Assembly (NCBI GenBank): GCA_039090855.1
Contig: CM076996.1
Location: 47,520,469 to 47,584,468 of the forward strand
DNA length: 64,000 nucleotides
Direction: 5' to 3'
DNA from: Macrothele yani
Taxonomy: Eukaryota; Arthropoda; Arachnida; Araneae; Macrothelidae
The notes under the pieces are model-generated. The model saw only the letters and a list, made by a program, of their open reading frames with translations, had not been told where the DNA came from and did no database searches. This document shows positions 32,437 to 44,649 of this stretch, piece after piece. How positions within the stretch are numbered: the stretch's first letter is position 1; every line of letters begins with the position of its first letter. The position numbers and the translations under genes were made by a program.

Positions 32437-35400
32437 CAGGGTATCCACAGAATTATCAAACCTGATTTCCCTGACTTTCCCTGACCAAATATATAAGAAA
32501 TCCCTGACTTTACACAAATAGGTTTATTTGAGTTTTTCAATATATGTGCCATGATAATAAATAAAATTGAATTGGATAATTGAGAAACTTATATTAAAAG
32601 TGTTTCCGTTTGACGTATAAAGTTTAAAAGTGCTTAAAAGTGCTTCCGTTTGACGTATAAAGTTTCCCAAATAACTGATTCATTTTTTTTAATCGGCCTC
32701 CACCTTCCCCATAGCCGTCCAAATTACACCTTCTTAATTTGAAGTTTACTATTTTTTTTCATGGTTTTACATTTATTGAAGAAACACTCAAACAAACCCA
32801 TACACAATATTCAGAACAGTTACTATAAAAATATTACGGTAGGAACACAGTCACTGTTTTTATATTACACACCACTTTTCTTCTTTTCCCAATCTGAAAT
32901 CTTCGCCTGCAATGCTGCTTCTTCCAACTTTAGTTCCTTCCGTACTTTTTGTCTTTTTTCCTTCAATTCCTTTATTTTATGAACAATTTTTCATTTTACC
33001 TTCAGTTTTCTTTCTTCGTTTTGAAGAACACTTTTTTTTTTCAAGATAATCCTGATATCTTCGTCTGGAGGTTCTTACAGAAAGAAGAAGCCTTCTATTG
33101 ATGGCAATGTGTTCTACTCCTCCCACATTTTTAATGGCATCAAAAACTGTTTTCTGACAAATCCGGTATTCTTCCAGGAGATTTTCCACAAGAAGAGATT
33201 TATTGATAGAAAATCCACCTTCCACTGAAGCATTTCTATGAGACATAATAAGACAAATTTTTATTGCATCCCAAAGTTCACTGAATTGTTTTTGGTTGTC
33301 AAGTAGAGCACTGTAAAATTTGTCTAATCCAATGGAATCATCATGACTGTCTAAAAATTCATCAAACTGAGACTTTAAAGCAGATTGAGCTTCTACACAC
33401 AATGAAGCGTACTGTTTATTAGCTTTTTCAGCACGGTCATATGAAATCCTGTTTGCACTAAGTAAAACTTCGAACACAATTTCCACTCTCTTCTTGCCTA
33501 GAATCGGCTGCTGCACTATAATATTTGGGTTCAAACAAGTTACCCCAAGGACACTCTTAAAGTTTAGTGGGTTTTTCTCACGAAGTTTTTCAATCATATT
33601 GGTCACAAATTTCTTAAATTCAAGCTTAAACTCTGATTTCTCCCTTTCTGAGCACCTCACTTCTTTTAACAGCTTTTTAGCACTAAATCTAATATTAACT
33701 TTCTCAATTGAGAGAAGACTTTCACTTTTTGATACATCTAAAGTTAACAGTTTTGAGACACTATCAGCTTAACTTAATTTATCAGGCTTCAAGCTTCGTG
33801 CCATCAAATTTTTCATCAGATCCATGAAATCAGTGTGTAAGAAAGGAATTGGGCTCTGGAACCTTCGCAAAAAAGATTCACACTCTGAAGCTATAGTCCT
33901 AAATGCAGCCAATTTGCATTTTAGCAGTGGACTTTCCATGAATTCTGCAAGAAACATGTGCTGTTTGCTGGAAGCCGATGATCCTTGAATATATTTCTTG
34001 ATATGATCATAGACAAGCAATGCCCTAGTCAAAGAATTAACGTTTTCCAACCACCTTACAGTGCAAAATTTCAAAGGGAAATCTTTACATCCAGTAATCA
34101 TAGTATAATTTGCACGGCGAGCAGGACTATCTTTTAAGAGGTAGTACAAGTTAAGCAGAAAGTGATGTATATCCCATTTCACTGCTTCAAGTCCAGTTTT
34201 CATAGCTCCATTGACCACGTGAAGACCACATACTCCAATGTCAACTAATAATTTACCATCTGGATTTTCAGTTCTAAGTTTATCTTTCAGCTTTTGAAGA
34301 AAGCTGAGATTAACGTGAGGTCCATCCTGACACTTGTAGCATGTTATCCAAGGGAAGAGGTGCACCTTTAATGAATTTCTCTAAAAGGTCATTAGCTGTT
34401 GCCCGTCCTAAAACACACTACTAAAGTATCTAGTGGAAACGTTTAGAATATTGACGTCCCAATAACGAACAAACTGATGCAATTTTGTTTGGTGATTCAT
34501 CAAAACAAATTACAAAGTTAGTGCACTGCTTCAGATCGTCCATTAAACACTCTTTGAAATGTGGTGCCAATCCATAGTTTATCACATAAGATGCTTTGCT
34601 TTTGCCTAAAGTAAATTTTGAAGCTATCGCACTGTCAGGAAACATTAACTGAAATGTTTTGTTAATCTGTGTACAAGAGTTCAGAGACATTCGCTTGGAC
34701 AACACTTCCATGGCCCATATTATTTCCGACTTTGTTACATCATCTTTCACTACATAAGCATTAAGGTCACTGGGCTTCACAGCATCTTTCACAACATAAG
34801 TATTTGAGTCATTAGACTTAATATTTTCTAGAAGTACTGATTCCACATTTCCTGAGCTTGTTGATGGCAAGAGTTCGTTATTACAAAGAGAGTTCTTTTT
34901 CACAGAGGAAGTGAAAGAAGCAAGACTGGGCTGAGACATTTTAGCACGGATGTTTTTCAAATGATTAGGGCCATTTCCGTGGCTGGAGACTGCCCGACGC
35001 CCCATGTTGCTAAGCTTGAAAGTTTTAGAGCACACTTTACAAAATGCTGATTCATTGTCGCCATTCACAGCAGCTATCCAACCAGAAAACTCAGGATTTA
35101 ATTGTTCGTCCAACCATTGGTCATTAAACACACAACGCTTTGACATTGCTGCAGTCTTAATTGCCTTTAACAAGGTATAACTTATATCACAATTTTTTTC
35201 TTCTACTCCTTTGACCTAAAACAAAAAGAGAAATGTTAAGAAGTAATGTAACACAACTTACAATAATAGGTAGGAAATACAAGGTTACATTAGTAGGAAG
35301 GGGAAGTTAGTGACTGTCTGCAACACCAAGTGCAAGTGTGTTGGGCGAGGAGGGCGTCATTCCCCGACGCCGGGTTAAAACTAGTTGTAGTCTAACTGTG

Positions 35401-35521
35401 ATTGAAATTTCCCTGACTTTTTTTTTAAATATCACTGATTTCCCCTGACTTTTACCAACATTTCAGGCATTTCCCTGACTTTCCCTGATTTCCCCTGACT
35501 TTCCAGAATGTGAACACCCTG
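32437..35521 (-). mobile_element. hAT-type transposon (hAT copy B) inside RTE copy 4
   Basis: The ends are CAGGGTATCCACAGAAT and, reversed on the right, CAGGGTGTTCACATTCT. CAATG flanks both sides (32432-32436 and 35522-35526), and removing one copy restores the RTE frame. This argues for a true 5-bp duplication, shorter than the 8 bp of classic hAT but, to my recollection, reported for the hAT5 group. Both end regions are rich in CCCTGACTTTCCCTGA words, in the same orientation on both sides. The element is 3085 bp and codes on the minus strand. Confidence 0.85.
32870..35173 (-). pseudogene. BED-finger hAT transposase (copy B), three-piece
   Basis: This would be a cut-and-paste transposase. 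The N-terminal piece (35173-34430) has a BED zinc finger (FCKVCSKTFKLSNMG, then SSHGNGPNHLKN), a low-complexity linker and the first catalytic Asp (NFVICFDESPNK). A frameshift leads to 34365-33769 (CQDGPHVNLSFLQKL, then GVCGLHVVNGA and TVRWLENVN). Another leads to 33660-32977, with the C-terminal dimerisation block MSHRNASVEGGFSINKSLLV. The canonical HGNATVERGFS has lost its Arg (EGG for ERG). A lysine-rich coiled-coil tail continues in a shifted frame to about 32870. At least three shifts make it a pseudogene. Confidence 0.9.
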
Positions 35522-35526
35522 CAATG

Positions 35527-35881
35527 GCTTTGAAATCCTGCGGTATTGAAGATGCATACATTAATATTATTAATAACATCTATGAAAAGGCTAGTGCAAA
35601 GATTCGGCTGTTTGAAAATACAACACACATAAAAATTGGAAAGGGAGTGAGACAAGGTGACACTATATCTCCCAAGCTCTTTAATGCCACATGGGAAAAT
35701 GTCTTTCAATCACTGAACTGGGAAAACAAAGGGATAAAGATTAATGGAGATTATCTAACTCACCTTCGTTTTGCTGATGATGTAGTCATTTTTGCAACTA
35801 CCTCATCAGAGCTGCAGAGTATGATCCAAGAACTTGCTGACAAGAGTAAAGAAGTGGGATTAAAAATGAACTTTCAGAAGA
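35527..35881 (+). pseudogene. RTE RT domain, continuation after the hAT insert
   Basis: The frame from MALKSCGIEDAYINII carries motif B (GVRQGDTISPKLFNA) and motif C (RFADDVVIFATT near 35766-35800). It runs unbroken to MNFQKT, where homology to copies 1 and 2 ends at 35881. The protein identity to copy 1 over this stretch is very high, so the two copies were probably inserted at similar times. Confidence 0.9.
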
Positions 35882-37429
35882 CAAACAAAAAGGCGTACAA
35901 AAGATATCGCTGAGACCAGTGGCGAGGTAAAAAAAAAAATGGCGAGCAAAACATGTTCGGTAGGACCACGTGGCACACAAAATGTTATGGTTGAACACAA
36001 AGAGAAAATGGAGGACAAAAGATGGTCGGGAAGACCACGTGGAAAAACAATGGGTGCGACTAACGTCATGTTTGACCAGGAATCGACCACATGCGTCCTT
36101 GAGGCAGCACGTGGACGGGTTCCTTTTCACAGAAATCCCCTATTATCACGTGACAGTAATGTAACGAAGTTACAAATATCTTTCAAACACGTAACAGCAA
36201 CATGAAGTTGGTATCTTGAAGTTACAAAGACCTTTCACTGTAACGCATCAGTTATGTTTCAAAGTTATGTATTGTTTGCGGACATTTTGACGTAACCGTA
36301 AGGTTTCTGAAACATCAATGTTACATTGCGCAACGTATCTGAAAAGTCTCAATGTTCCAGTGTTATGTACCTGTAACCAATACGAAATATTCTGTGCTGT
36401 GTGGGATGGAACTTTGCAATCAACATTTGTTAAAAAAGTATTTACATTGCAAAACTCACAATTCAAATAATGTTTTAATGGCATTCTGTGACAGCTAATA
36501 CGGAAAGAAATATTTGTGACCTTTAAGACAATAATGCGTTTTGATGGTTAATCTAGTGTAATTCATTTCCACGATGGTTTTAGAAGATTATGTCAGTATT
36601 CGACTCATTACAGATAAATCCTGAATTATTTCACTACAAAAGGATATGAAAAATTAGACAACGATCGTATTCATTATTCTCTGCAACACTCTCCGACTTT
36701 GCAAAAAGGCAAAGAAAAAATTAGGAGCCACCAGAAACAAAAATATATACAGTGTACACTGTTACTGAAGAGGAAGACGGTATCTGCTGTAAAGCATGTG
36801 AATTTTAGACCCCAGGAAGAATATAATCTTAGTAAACAGTTGTAGTTAAAAATACAAATTTTATTATATATTCACCCAAAGATAAGTTATTAGCATTTTC
36901 CTATAAAAGCATTCAACTTCCTTTTGTTTCTTCTACTACTTACAACACCCTAAATTCCTTGTTTCTCAGCGACATCAGAGAATATCACCTTCTTTTAATT
37001 TATTACATGCATAATAAATGTATCTTTATACTAATGTCAGAATATTTGATCAACTTAATTTATTAACAGAATTACAATGTTCATCGTAAATGGAAATTTT
37101 TCCTGAACTTTTTGAATTTTTTAAAATTTTCCCTAATAGTTTTTATTTTTTAATCTCCCTCTTTGGTTTATTTTCTAACTTTTATAACTTGGTATTTCTG
37201 TAACAACAATTAAAATCCAAATAAAATGTTTTTTTTTTTTTTTTTATGGAAAACTTCGTTCTTCGGTCAGATACTACTGTTTTCCATACCGGTTTCATTG
37301 ACTTTGAATAGCTTTGATAAATTTAATCCGCGTCAGAGCGGATTCAAAAGACGTGCTCATTACACCCGAAAATTCGGGGTCATCTTTCTTGGTTTTTTTT
37401 TTCAAGGGGGTCACCTCATCGCAAACCAG
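35882..37429. other. Unassigned DNA with a CACGTG cluster
   Basis: No coding frame is recognised. CACGTG occurs at 35967, 36036, 36108 and 36147. The block ATGGTCGGGAAGACCACGTGG near 36022 partly repeats ATGTTCGGTAGGACCACGTGG near 35953, about 69 bp upstream. GTTAC/GTAAC words recur between 36160 and 36380. A 20-T run lies near 37227-37246. Confidence 0.5.
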
Positions 37430-38710
37430 CGATGCTAAGCAAATCAGAATGGAGTGTACGAATCGTGAAATTACGGTCTTTGGTTGCAGACTTGTGCGTT
37501 AAGAAAAATTTGAAATTATATGAAAAACATTACACAGCGGAAACGCTCAGCAATAATGAAAGAATGTTTCAAATCGAACTCTTAGAAGCGGAGATATCGA
37601 CAGATATAAGATATGCATCTACGCCCCCTGGAGGGAAAAACATACATTATTTTAAGAAGAAAGTATTCTCAAAACACTTTTCGATGTAAGCGGTATCAGC
37701 CCAGTAAAGAATTTTTTCAGTCGAGTTTTCAGGATCTTAGATTTTTCTGCAAATATATCAGAAGCAGAAATTAATACTTATGCCCCCTGGGGTCAAACCA
37801 TTCTTTACCAAATATTAGAAATTATATGAAAAACATTTCTCATCAGGAGCTGTATGCGATAAAAGAATACTTTTTCAAATCAGAGTTTTAGAAGCAGAAA
37901 TATCGGGGAAAACGAAATTTACCTCAACACCCCCTAGCAGCAAACCTAGGAGTTACTTGAAAATTTTGAAATTATATGAAAAACATGTCGCACCGGAAAT
38001 TCTATCCAATAAATATGGCATTTTTCAAATCGGACCATTAGAAGTTGAGATATTGACAAAAATAAGATATCTCTCTACGCTCCCAGACAGAGAAACCGTG
38101 CAATATTTTAAGAAGAAAACATTCCGAAAAGGTTTACGACGTGAGTGGCATCGGTTAACGAACGAATTTCTTCAATCGAAATTTTAGAAGCTTAGATTTT
38201 GTGGCAAATACATCAGAAGCCGAAATTTGCACTTACGCCCCCTGGTGGCCAAACCATTCTCTACCAAAAATTAGAAATTATATGAAAATGATTTCCCATC
38301 AGTAGCTGTATTTGCTGAAGGAAAAATGTTTCAAATGGGAGTTTTAGAAGTGGAGACGTCGGGGAAAACGTAATTTACTTTTACTCCCCCTTGCGGAACA
38401 TCTATGCGTAACTTTAAAAAAGTGACTATACCTAAAATACTCTTCGACGTAAATGAAATCTAAAGGTAAAATAATTTTTTTCAATCGGATGTTTAGAAGC
38501 AAACATATGGAATAAAATGTTTTTTGAATTTGATATCATGTGCGTTTACGCCCTCTAGCGGCGAAATTGTACTTCGTAAAAAAAAAACGAGATGAAAGAT
38601 CATCCTTCGCATATTTCAAGCTTCGCAATGCAAAACGAATTTTTCAAATCGGACTAATAGTTGAAGAGATACGGTGGTGTCCTCAGACGGATGGACAAAC
38701 CGCTAACATA
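37430..38710 (+). repeat. Array of ~150-bp units with CTCF-like motifs
   Basis: GAAATTATATG followed by AAAAACAT-type sequence recurs at 37512, 37818, 37968 and 38274, and intermediate units are more decayed. Each unit has a CGCCCCCTGG-like motif, starting at 37620, 37779, 37926, 38076, 38234, 38382 and 38547, with spacing from about 147 to 165 bp. Read in reverse, the best are CCACCAGGGGGCG and CCGCTAGAGGGCG, close to the CTCF core. The array ends with CAGACGGATGGACAAACC and a 27-A run (38741-38767). The short open frames across it are a by-product of the repetition. Confidence 0.8.
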
Positions 38711-38736
38711 GGCACGATCTTTTTTTACAAAAGACG

Positions 38737-38767
<31 letters not shown>

Positions 38768-38770
<3 letters not shown>

Positions 38771-40094
38771 TTGTCACACATCCCAGGGGTGAAGCAAATC
38801 TGACCTCAAGTTTACGATGGCTGCAGCTCAAGGTGTTTCTGGTCTTTTAAAATTCAGCAGTGATCCTAAACCGGATTCAAACATGATTACTGCGGCAGTA
38901 CGGCGGTGATGAACCCAGAAAACTATACAAGCACTTCATCTTGCTTTATTGAGCATGGTTAGTTTCCGATGGGAAGATCCCCTCTCAGTATTAAAAAGAA
39001 ATGGTAATCGGCGAGCCTGGCCGGTCGGCCGGCATCCGTCTGCAAGATTTCGGATCAGAAATAGATCGTTCGTTGTTTCCGAGAGCTCCTGGACCTGAGC
39101 CAGGAAATGTGCTCTTCTTACTCCTATTCTTCTCCTGGCAGAGCGAAATCCATTAATTTAACATTTGTTCGGCTTCACAACTGCTCCCCCGGAGTTCCAA
39201 CAGCAGACGACCAAAGGGAGAGAATAACAGAATGACGACGGCTGACTACATACATATATGTTCTTCAACAGCACACACACACATTTCGATTCACTATGTT
39301 GCCCTTAAAATGAATCGGAAAAAGGTGAGTGACTACCCTAGGTATCTTGGGATGAGTGTTCCTTTTTGCTAACAAGAACTGGAGGAGAAGAAAGACGGTA
39401 TTAAAAGAAGAAGCTGGCCTTGCCCTCATTTTTCAACTAGATAATAAAATGAAAATCTCAAAGACAGAAAATCTTCAATTCCACAGAAAAAATTATCAAC
39501 TCCTAAAGGAATCGTTTTATCCAAGAGAAAACTTGAAAAATCTTTAGAGTTGAAAAGAACTCGGTGAGAAAGTTTTAATATCAACGGAAAAATTAATACC
39601 GGTTCTTTGCAGTTAACACGTGATCATCTGCTAAGTAAATAAATGGCAAGTAAGTCAACCATCGAGGACAATGACAAAGTAGATCATTTGCAAAGCTTTT
39701 GTAAATTGGCTAGGTAAACGAATTCATCCTGTGAAAAAAAAAATACATCTCTATCGTTGAATTACCAACCACAGAGATTTTTTTTTGTTTACATATGATA
39801 ATTTGTACGCACAAATTTTGCCAAAATGCCCACTGATTCTGGATTATCAGCAAATAGTTCTTTGCGGTCAATAAAACTTTAGAAAGTTTCGTCAACTAGC
39901 AACTTCGCATCGAGTAGTAATTTACCAACGGATGAATCTGGTTGCAGTTTGTAAGACAACTCCGTTTCTACCCGCTACGCGTTTTCCCGAAAAAAGACAC
40001 CTGCTTCACGCTTCTTTAAACCACATCATTAACAAGCGCTGTGGCCATAGAATTACTGCACAACTACTCATACGGGATCCCTTTGAGATTCGGA
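38768..40094. other. Unassigned DNA
   Basis: No recognisable gene. GCCGGTCGGCCGGC at about 39020 is a short GC palindrome, and a (CA)n stretch lies near 39270-39281. The segment 39000-39250 is GC-richer and could be an old element end, but no partner was found. Confidence 0.4.
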
Positions 40095-40165
40095 AGAGCT
40101 AAGTGGTCTGAGGTGCTGGCTTCTGATCATTCGTCCGAAATGGACCCGGGTTCGAGTAATTAAGG
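40095..40165 (+). repeat. tRNA-like / SINE head remnant
   Basis: GAGCTAAGTGGTCTGAGG resembles an internal A box. CCGGGTTCGAGTAA, 48 bp further on, resembles a B box whose last bases have decayed. It is too degenerate for a functional tRNA and is probably the head of a tRNA-derived SINE. The hAT element starting at 40180 lies immediately downstream. Confidence 0.35.
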
Positions 40166-40179
40166 ATGGGCGACAGGTT

Positions 40180-43100
40180 CAGGGATCATGGCATACTTCT
40201 GGAAAATTTTAGGTAGGAATTTTAGGACTTTTTAGAAAAATTTTAGGAGTGTATTTCAATAAAAACTAGATGTATATTTGTATACATCTAGTAAAACAAC
40301 TTTGTATACATTGTAAAGAGTTTGCTTCACACCCTTCAACCATATATACTGATAGACTGCGCATGACATCAAAATTTCTGGCTCCAACATAAAATCACAT
40401 GACAACAGTCAAAAAGATGGGTTACACCTGCTGTGCTTATGGTTGCTCTGAGCGATATAGTAAAGAAAGTTCTATGATTTTTCATGGGTAAGAAACGAAT
40501 TAAATACCTAAGTCAATAAAGTTCAATTACTTAACCAGAAACTTGCAGCTATTGATATAAAAATATAGTAACTTAAGAAAAAAATGGAATGCATGTTCCA
40601 AATTCTTCGCAAATGTTCATCACATTATAAATCACAAAATGTAAACAATCCGATCATGCATGTATATAGCTCATAAGTAAACTTACCTGAAGAGTTTTCA
40701 TTATATATGAGGCGCATTCACATAATACACCGAAAACACTGAAGTTCTGCAGCGTAAATTAGTAATCATAACAGCATTTTTACACGAAATTTGGAGTCTG
40801 ATGATGACGTGCCCAATGTTTGAGCCATGGCGGCTTTGATGCAGCTATTGCCAATGTGCAGTCCATTAGTATATATGGTCGAAGTTCACACCCAAATTTT
40901 TTGCATAACGTCTAATGTCTAAAGTTTAAGTATGATTTACTTCTAATGTTCAGTTCTTATCTTTTCACGTGTTATTATCATATTCAAGTATATTTACCAC
41001 ATTCAAGTTTCACTTTGAACATTAATATGCTGTTGAACCAGAAGCAATTCACGATTTTCACAGTAAAGTTTTCAGGTTTCACATTAAATTATAATATCCT
41101 AAAAAGGTAATTGAAAACCAAGAACTATGTACAATTGTTCACTGAATTACTTTTTTCATATTATTGTTTTAACCTTTTCCTGATTAGCCTATCTTTTCCT
41201 GCTTCCACCACAACTAATTTACTTTCAGTTTTCTTTATTTCAGCTGAACCTTGTATGATCAAGTTAGAGGCAACTGCTATTTCAACAGCATTTTGTTTTT
41301 CTACAGCTTTTCTCATTCTTTCTGTTCCCTCTTGAATTACTGCTAGGGAGGCTTCTTTATCTTTTTTAAGTCTATTTATTTCTGCATCATTTTCTTTTAT
41401 TTTGTCATCAAACTCAGCTTTTCTTTTTTTCTCTAGCTGCTTTTCCTTATTTTCCCTCTCTTTCTGCTTCCTTTCTTTTACCTTTTTTTATTCTTCTTCC
41501 TTCAGCTTATCAACATACTCTTTATAAAATTTATGTGAATCACGAACACTATTTAACAAATTTCTTGTTATGGGAACTTTACTTACACATCCATAGTGTT
41601 TAATGGCCCCTTTAACTATTCTTAATGATGTTATAGTTGAGTCTTTTAAGTTAGCCTTGTCCTTCCTTAACAGAGCAGTGTTAACCAAAAATCCCCTTTC
41701 TGCATCAGCATTACCATGAGGTAAAACTAAAATTGACTTGATGAGTTTAGCAAGATTTGAGTATTTTTCTTTTCCGCTAGAGTCTTTAATACTAAATATA
41801 TTACGCCAGTAATGGTCAATCCGCACTGGAATATGCCCTTCCTCTGAAAATTTCACTAGTTCATCTAGAGTTGGCTTATCGCAATTTAAAAGTTTCCACT
41901 CTTCTCTTACTCTATCAATTTGTTCCTCAGAAAGATGCAAAACACTTGAAATTCTGCTTATTTCCGAAAGTCCTTCAGTGACTGAAAGTTGAGTTGACTC
42001 TTTCTTTGGTTCTTTTACCTTTAAAACTTCTATGTCTCTTAGCTTTTGATTGCAGAATGGCAAATTTGACTTTAAATATTTTGTGGTTGCAATTAGTGAT
42101 GATCTTACATCTAAGAGAAATAATTTGTGCCTGGTCTCCTGAACATCCCTGAGGAGATTTTTTGTCTTCATACCAACTTCTAACTCCCCTAGTTTTTTCC
42201 ATGAATTTTTGTTTTCAAAATCTACATTCTTTAGGTCTTCTCCAAATTTCCCTGCAATAACATCATCTTGGATAAAGTGAGCCATAACATTCCTCATTAA
42301 AGTATTTAAATCAGAATATAACTGGTGTATTTTTGGTTCTTCACTCTGATAACATAATGAAAACTTTTCAAAATTTTGGTGTGAAAATGAAATTAATGCT
42401 AAATAGCAAGGAGTTAGCTCATTTTTCAGGAAACAGTGAATTCTTTTATACCTTGCCGAATTGCGCAGTTGTTTTTCAAATATTTTTTGAGATGGCAAGA
42501 AGTTTAAAAAATATTCTGTAATATTTAGCCATTGATCCAAGAGCCTCTGGGCTACAGAACCAACGGTTAACCATCTGTTGCTGACATGACGCAAAAGAAA
42601 TTTGGCAGTGACCAATGCTATATCCTCGACAGATTTATAATCCTCTCGTCTTGCAGCACTACTCTTTAAAAAGTAATGCATATCAGTAGCAAATTCGTCA
42701 AAATCTATATTTAAGCTTGTCAAAAAAATTTTAAATGCATTACTAACAACATGCAGGTTGCAAAAACCTAGTTCCAAAGATTTCTGGCCTGTTTCTTGTT
42801 TTACAACTTCATTGAATTTGCGTAAAAAGCACTTATTTACATTTGGGCTGTCCATGGATACACAAATAATTCTGTTCAACGAAATATTGAAGGATGATAA
42901 CACATCAAGAATTTCTTTTAGCAAAATATCTGCTGTTGCATGACCCAGAAAAATGCTTGTTAGGTATCGGCAAGAAACTGAATTTATTTCTGAAGACCAG
43001 TACCTGAGATACACATCCAACTGCCGTTTCACTTGTGTATTTGTAGTTTCATCAAATGCTATAGTAACCTTTCCTGGGCTACTAGATGCAATGTCTTTTT

Positions 43101-44460
43101 TCAAATCCTCTTCAAAATATTTTGACAATCCATGTGATATCACATAAGCAACTTTTTTTCTTTAAGTTGCATTTTGGCTGCAATAGCAGAATCAGGAAAC
43201 ATTTCTTTGAAAATTTCAACTGTTTCAGTGCATGAAACAAAAGACATATTGTCCTTAGCAACTTTCATGGCCCATAATGCTTCGGCTTTAGCCAACTGTA
43301 AATCATGACTCAGTACTTCACTAATATTTGTTTTGGGCTGAAGATCCCGTCCTCCAAAGGCTTTCAGGATGGACTTATTTTGAAATTTACTTTGAAATTT
43401 CTGCAAATGTTTTTTTTCCTTTATGATGCACTTTTACTTGTGAAAAGCCACTATTAGAAATGTTGAAAATTTCTGAACACAATATACACTTAGCAGAAAA
43501 TATTGTTTCAGTTGCAGAACACCATTCTTTCAACTTCACTCCGTCCAATTCTTTGGCGAGCCACGCATCTTGAAATTTCGTTTTGGATTTAGGCATCTTA
43601 AACACTTGTATTACTAACCAGAAAATGAAAGGGAAGTACAAAAACACGTTCCAATATTGCAAAACCAGACAACTTCCCGAAATTTGGCTGCGAGGATGTC
43701 AGAAGATAGAAAAAAAAAAAAAAAAAAAAGCAGGTCACCACTAGAGAACTGAACCTGCACACAGCACAGAGAACACCATAAAAGACGCAAAACCAGAAAC
43801 TATCATGCGCATCTCACGCAAATTCAGTCAAAGCGAGTCGGAGCCGAGATATATTGCGCATCGAAGGTCGCTGTCGCCGACGCACGATCGAAGGTCAATG
43901 ATCACGTGCTCTACTGCCTGCCACGATAACACTCAGCTACCATCCCATCGTCATTACCGGAGGTTACGGAAGGAGACCACATGTTTTCTCTTTGCTTCCA
44001 CCCACCTGCGGTTTACAATAACAAAACATCAGCAGAAAGAAGAGGTTCCACAAGGCATGTACAAAAATAAAGTACGATCTCCTGCGTGCCACGGAGTTCG
44101 TCTGCAAAGCGCAAACCAGGGGTGAAAATGACCCCTCCCCTTTTCCCTTAGATCTCTTGTTACTCTCGAAAACTGTCCGAAAGCAAAAAGTGGAGCGCCC
44201 GCCGCGAAGCAAGTGCATCTCGATGGCGTCATTTTGCCTCCCTTCAGCAGCACAGCATATAGGCTGTGTTTCTACAATAACAGGTCTTTTTACCTTACCG
44301 TAATGGTAAATTTATTGGCGTTAATAACGGTTGTATTTTTTATAAATAAGCTTACGAAAATTTTAGGAAGAATAGCAAATTTTAGGTATAATTTTAGGAA
44401 TTTAAGGAGGGTCACAAAATATTAGGAATTTTAGGAATTTTAGGAGGAATGCGATCCCTG
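40180..44460 (-). mobile_element. Long hAT-type transposon (hAT copy A)
   Basis: Both ends start CAGGGATC (left at 40180, right reversed at 44460). Behind them both ends carry repeated ATTTTAGGA words, direct on the left and present again on the right. The flanks GACAGGTT and CTGAGGTT agree at only 5 of 8 positions, so the duplication is weak. At 4281 bp, with a BED finger and a full DDE/hATC frame on the minus strand, this is the most complete hAT element in the window. Confidence 0.8.
41161..43596 (-). CDS. BED-finger hAT transposase, near-complete
   Basis: The start at 43596 gives MPKSKTKFQDAWLAKELDG, followed by a BED-type finger (CILCSEIF, then KVHHKGKK). Two single-base shifts follow, one near 43425 in an A8 run and one near 43155 in an A7 run, each off by exactly one A. 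Then comes a 551-codon open frame with FDETTNTQVKRQ (first Asp), VSMDSPNVNKCF (second Asp), FCNLHVVSNAF, SNRWLTVGSVA and the C-terminal block LPHGNADAERGFLVNTALLR. It stops at TAA 41485-41487 after KLKEEE. The same frame then continues for 108 codons of lysine/glutamate-rich coiled coil to 41161. Both shifts could be sequencing errors, in which case the enzyme might be intact up to the TAA. Confidence 0.85.
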
Positions 44461-44649
44461 CTGAGGTTATAGGCCTAAGATCTACTCAAGATGGTCGTTC
44501 AACCTCAGTTGCACAACGTTTTAATATTTTGGTAAAAAAAAATTCAGTGCATAAATAAGATAAAACATTTATGAATATATTTTCACGAACCACGTAAAAT
44601 AAAAGTTCAGAGTACTTACAACATCTGTTTTCCTAACGGGAACTGTTAA

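Larger units (their letters stand above)
30290..35881 (+). mobile_element. RTE retrotransposon (copy 4), interrupted by a hAT element
   Basis: This is the only RTE copy here with its 5' region. A GC-richer leader (about 30290-30590, with CCAACCTGCTTGGCCAGCG) precedes endonuclease, linker and RT segments. The hAT element at 32437-35521 interrupts it just after RT motif A. The RTE resumes at 35522 and stops abruptly at 35881 in the middle of MNFQKT. Loss of the 3' end is unusual for a non-LTR element and points to a later deletion or rearrangement. Confidence 0.9.

Noticed and set aside
37432..38803. Several open frames across the 37.4-38.8 kb array looked like a small gene family
   Set aside because: They repeat because the ~150-bp units repeat. 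Codons shift between units and no domain is present.
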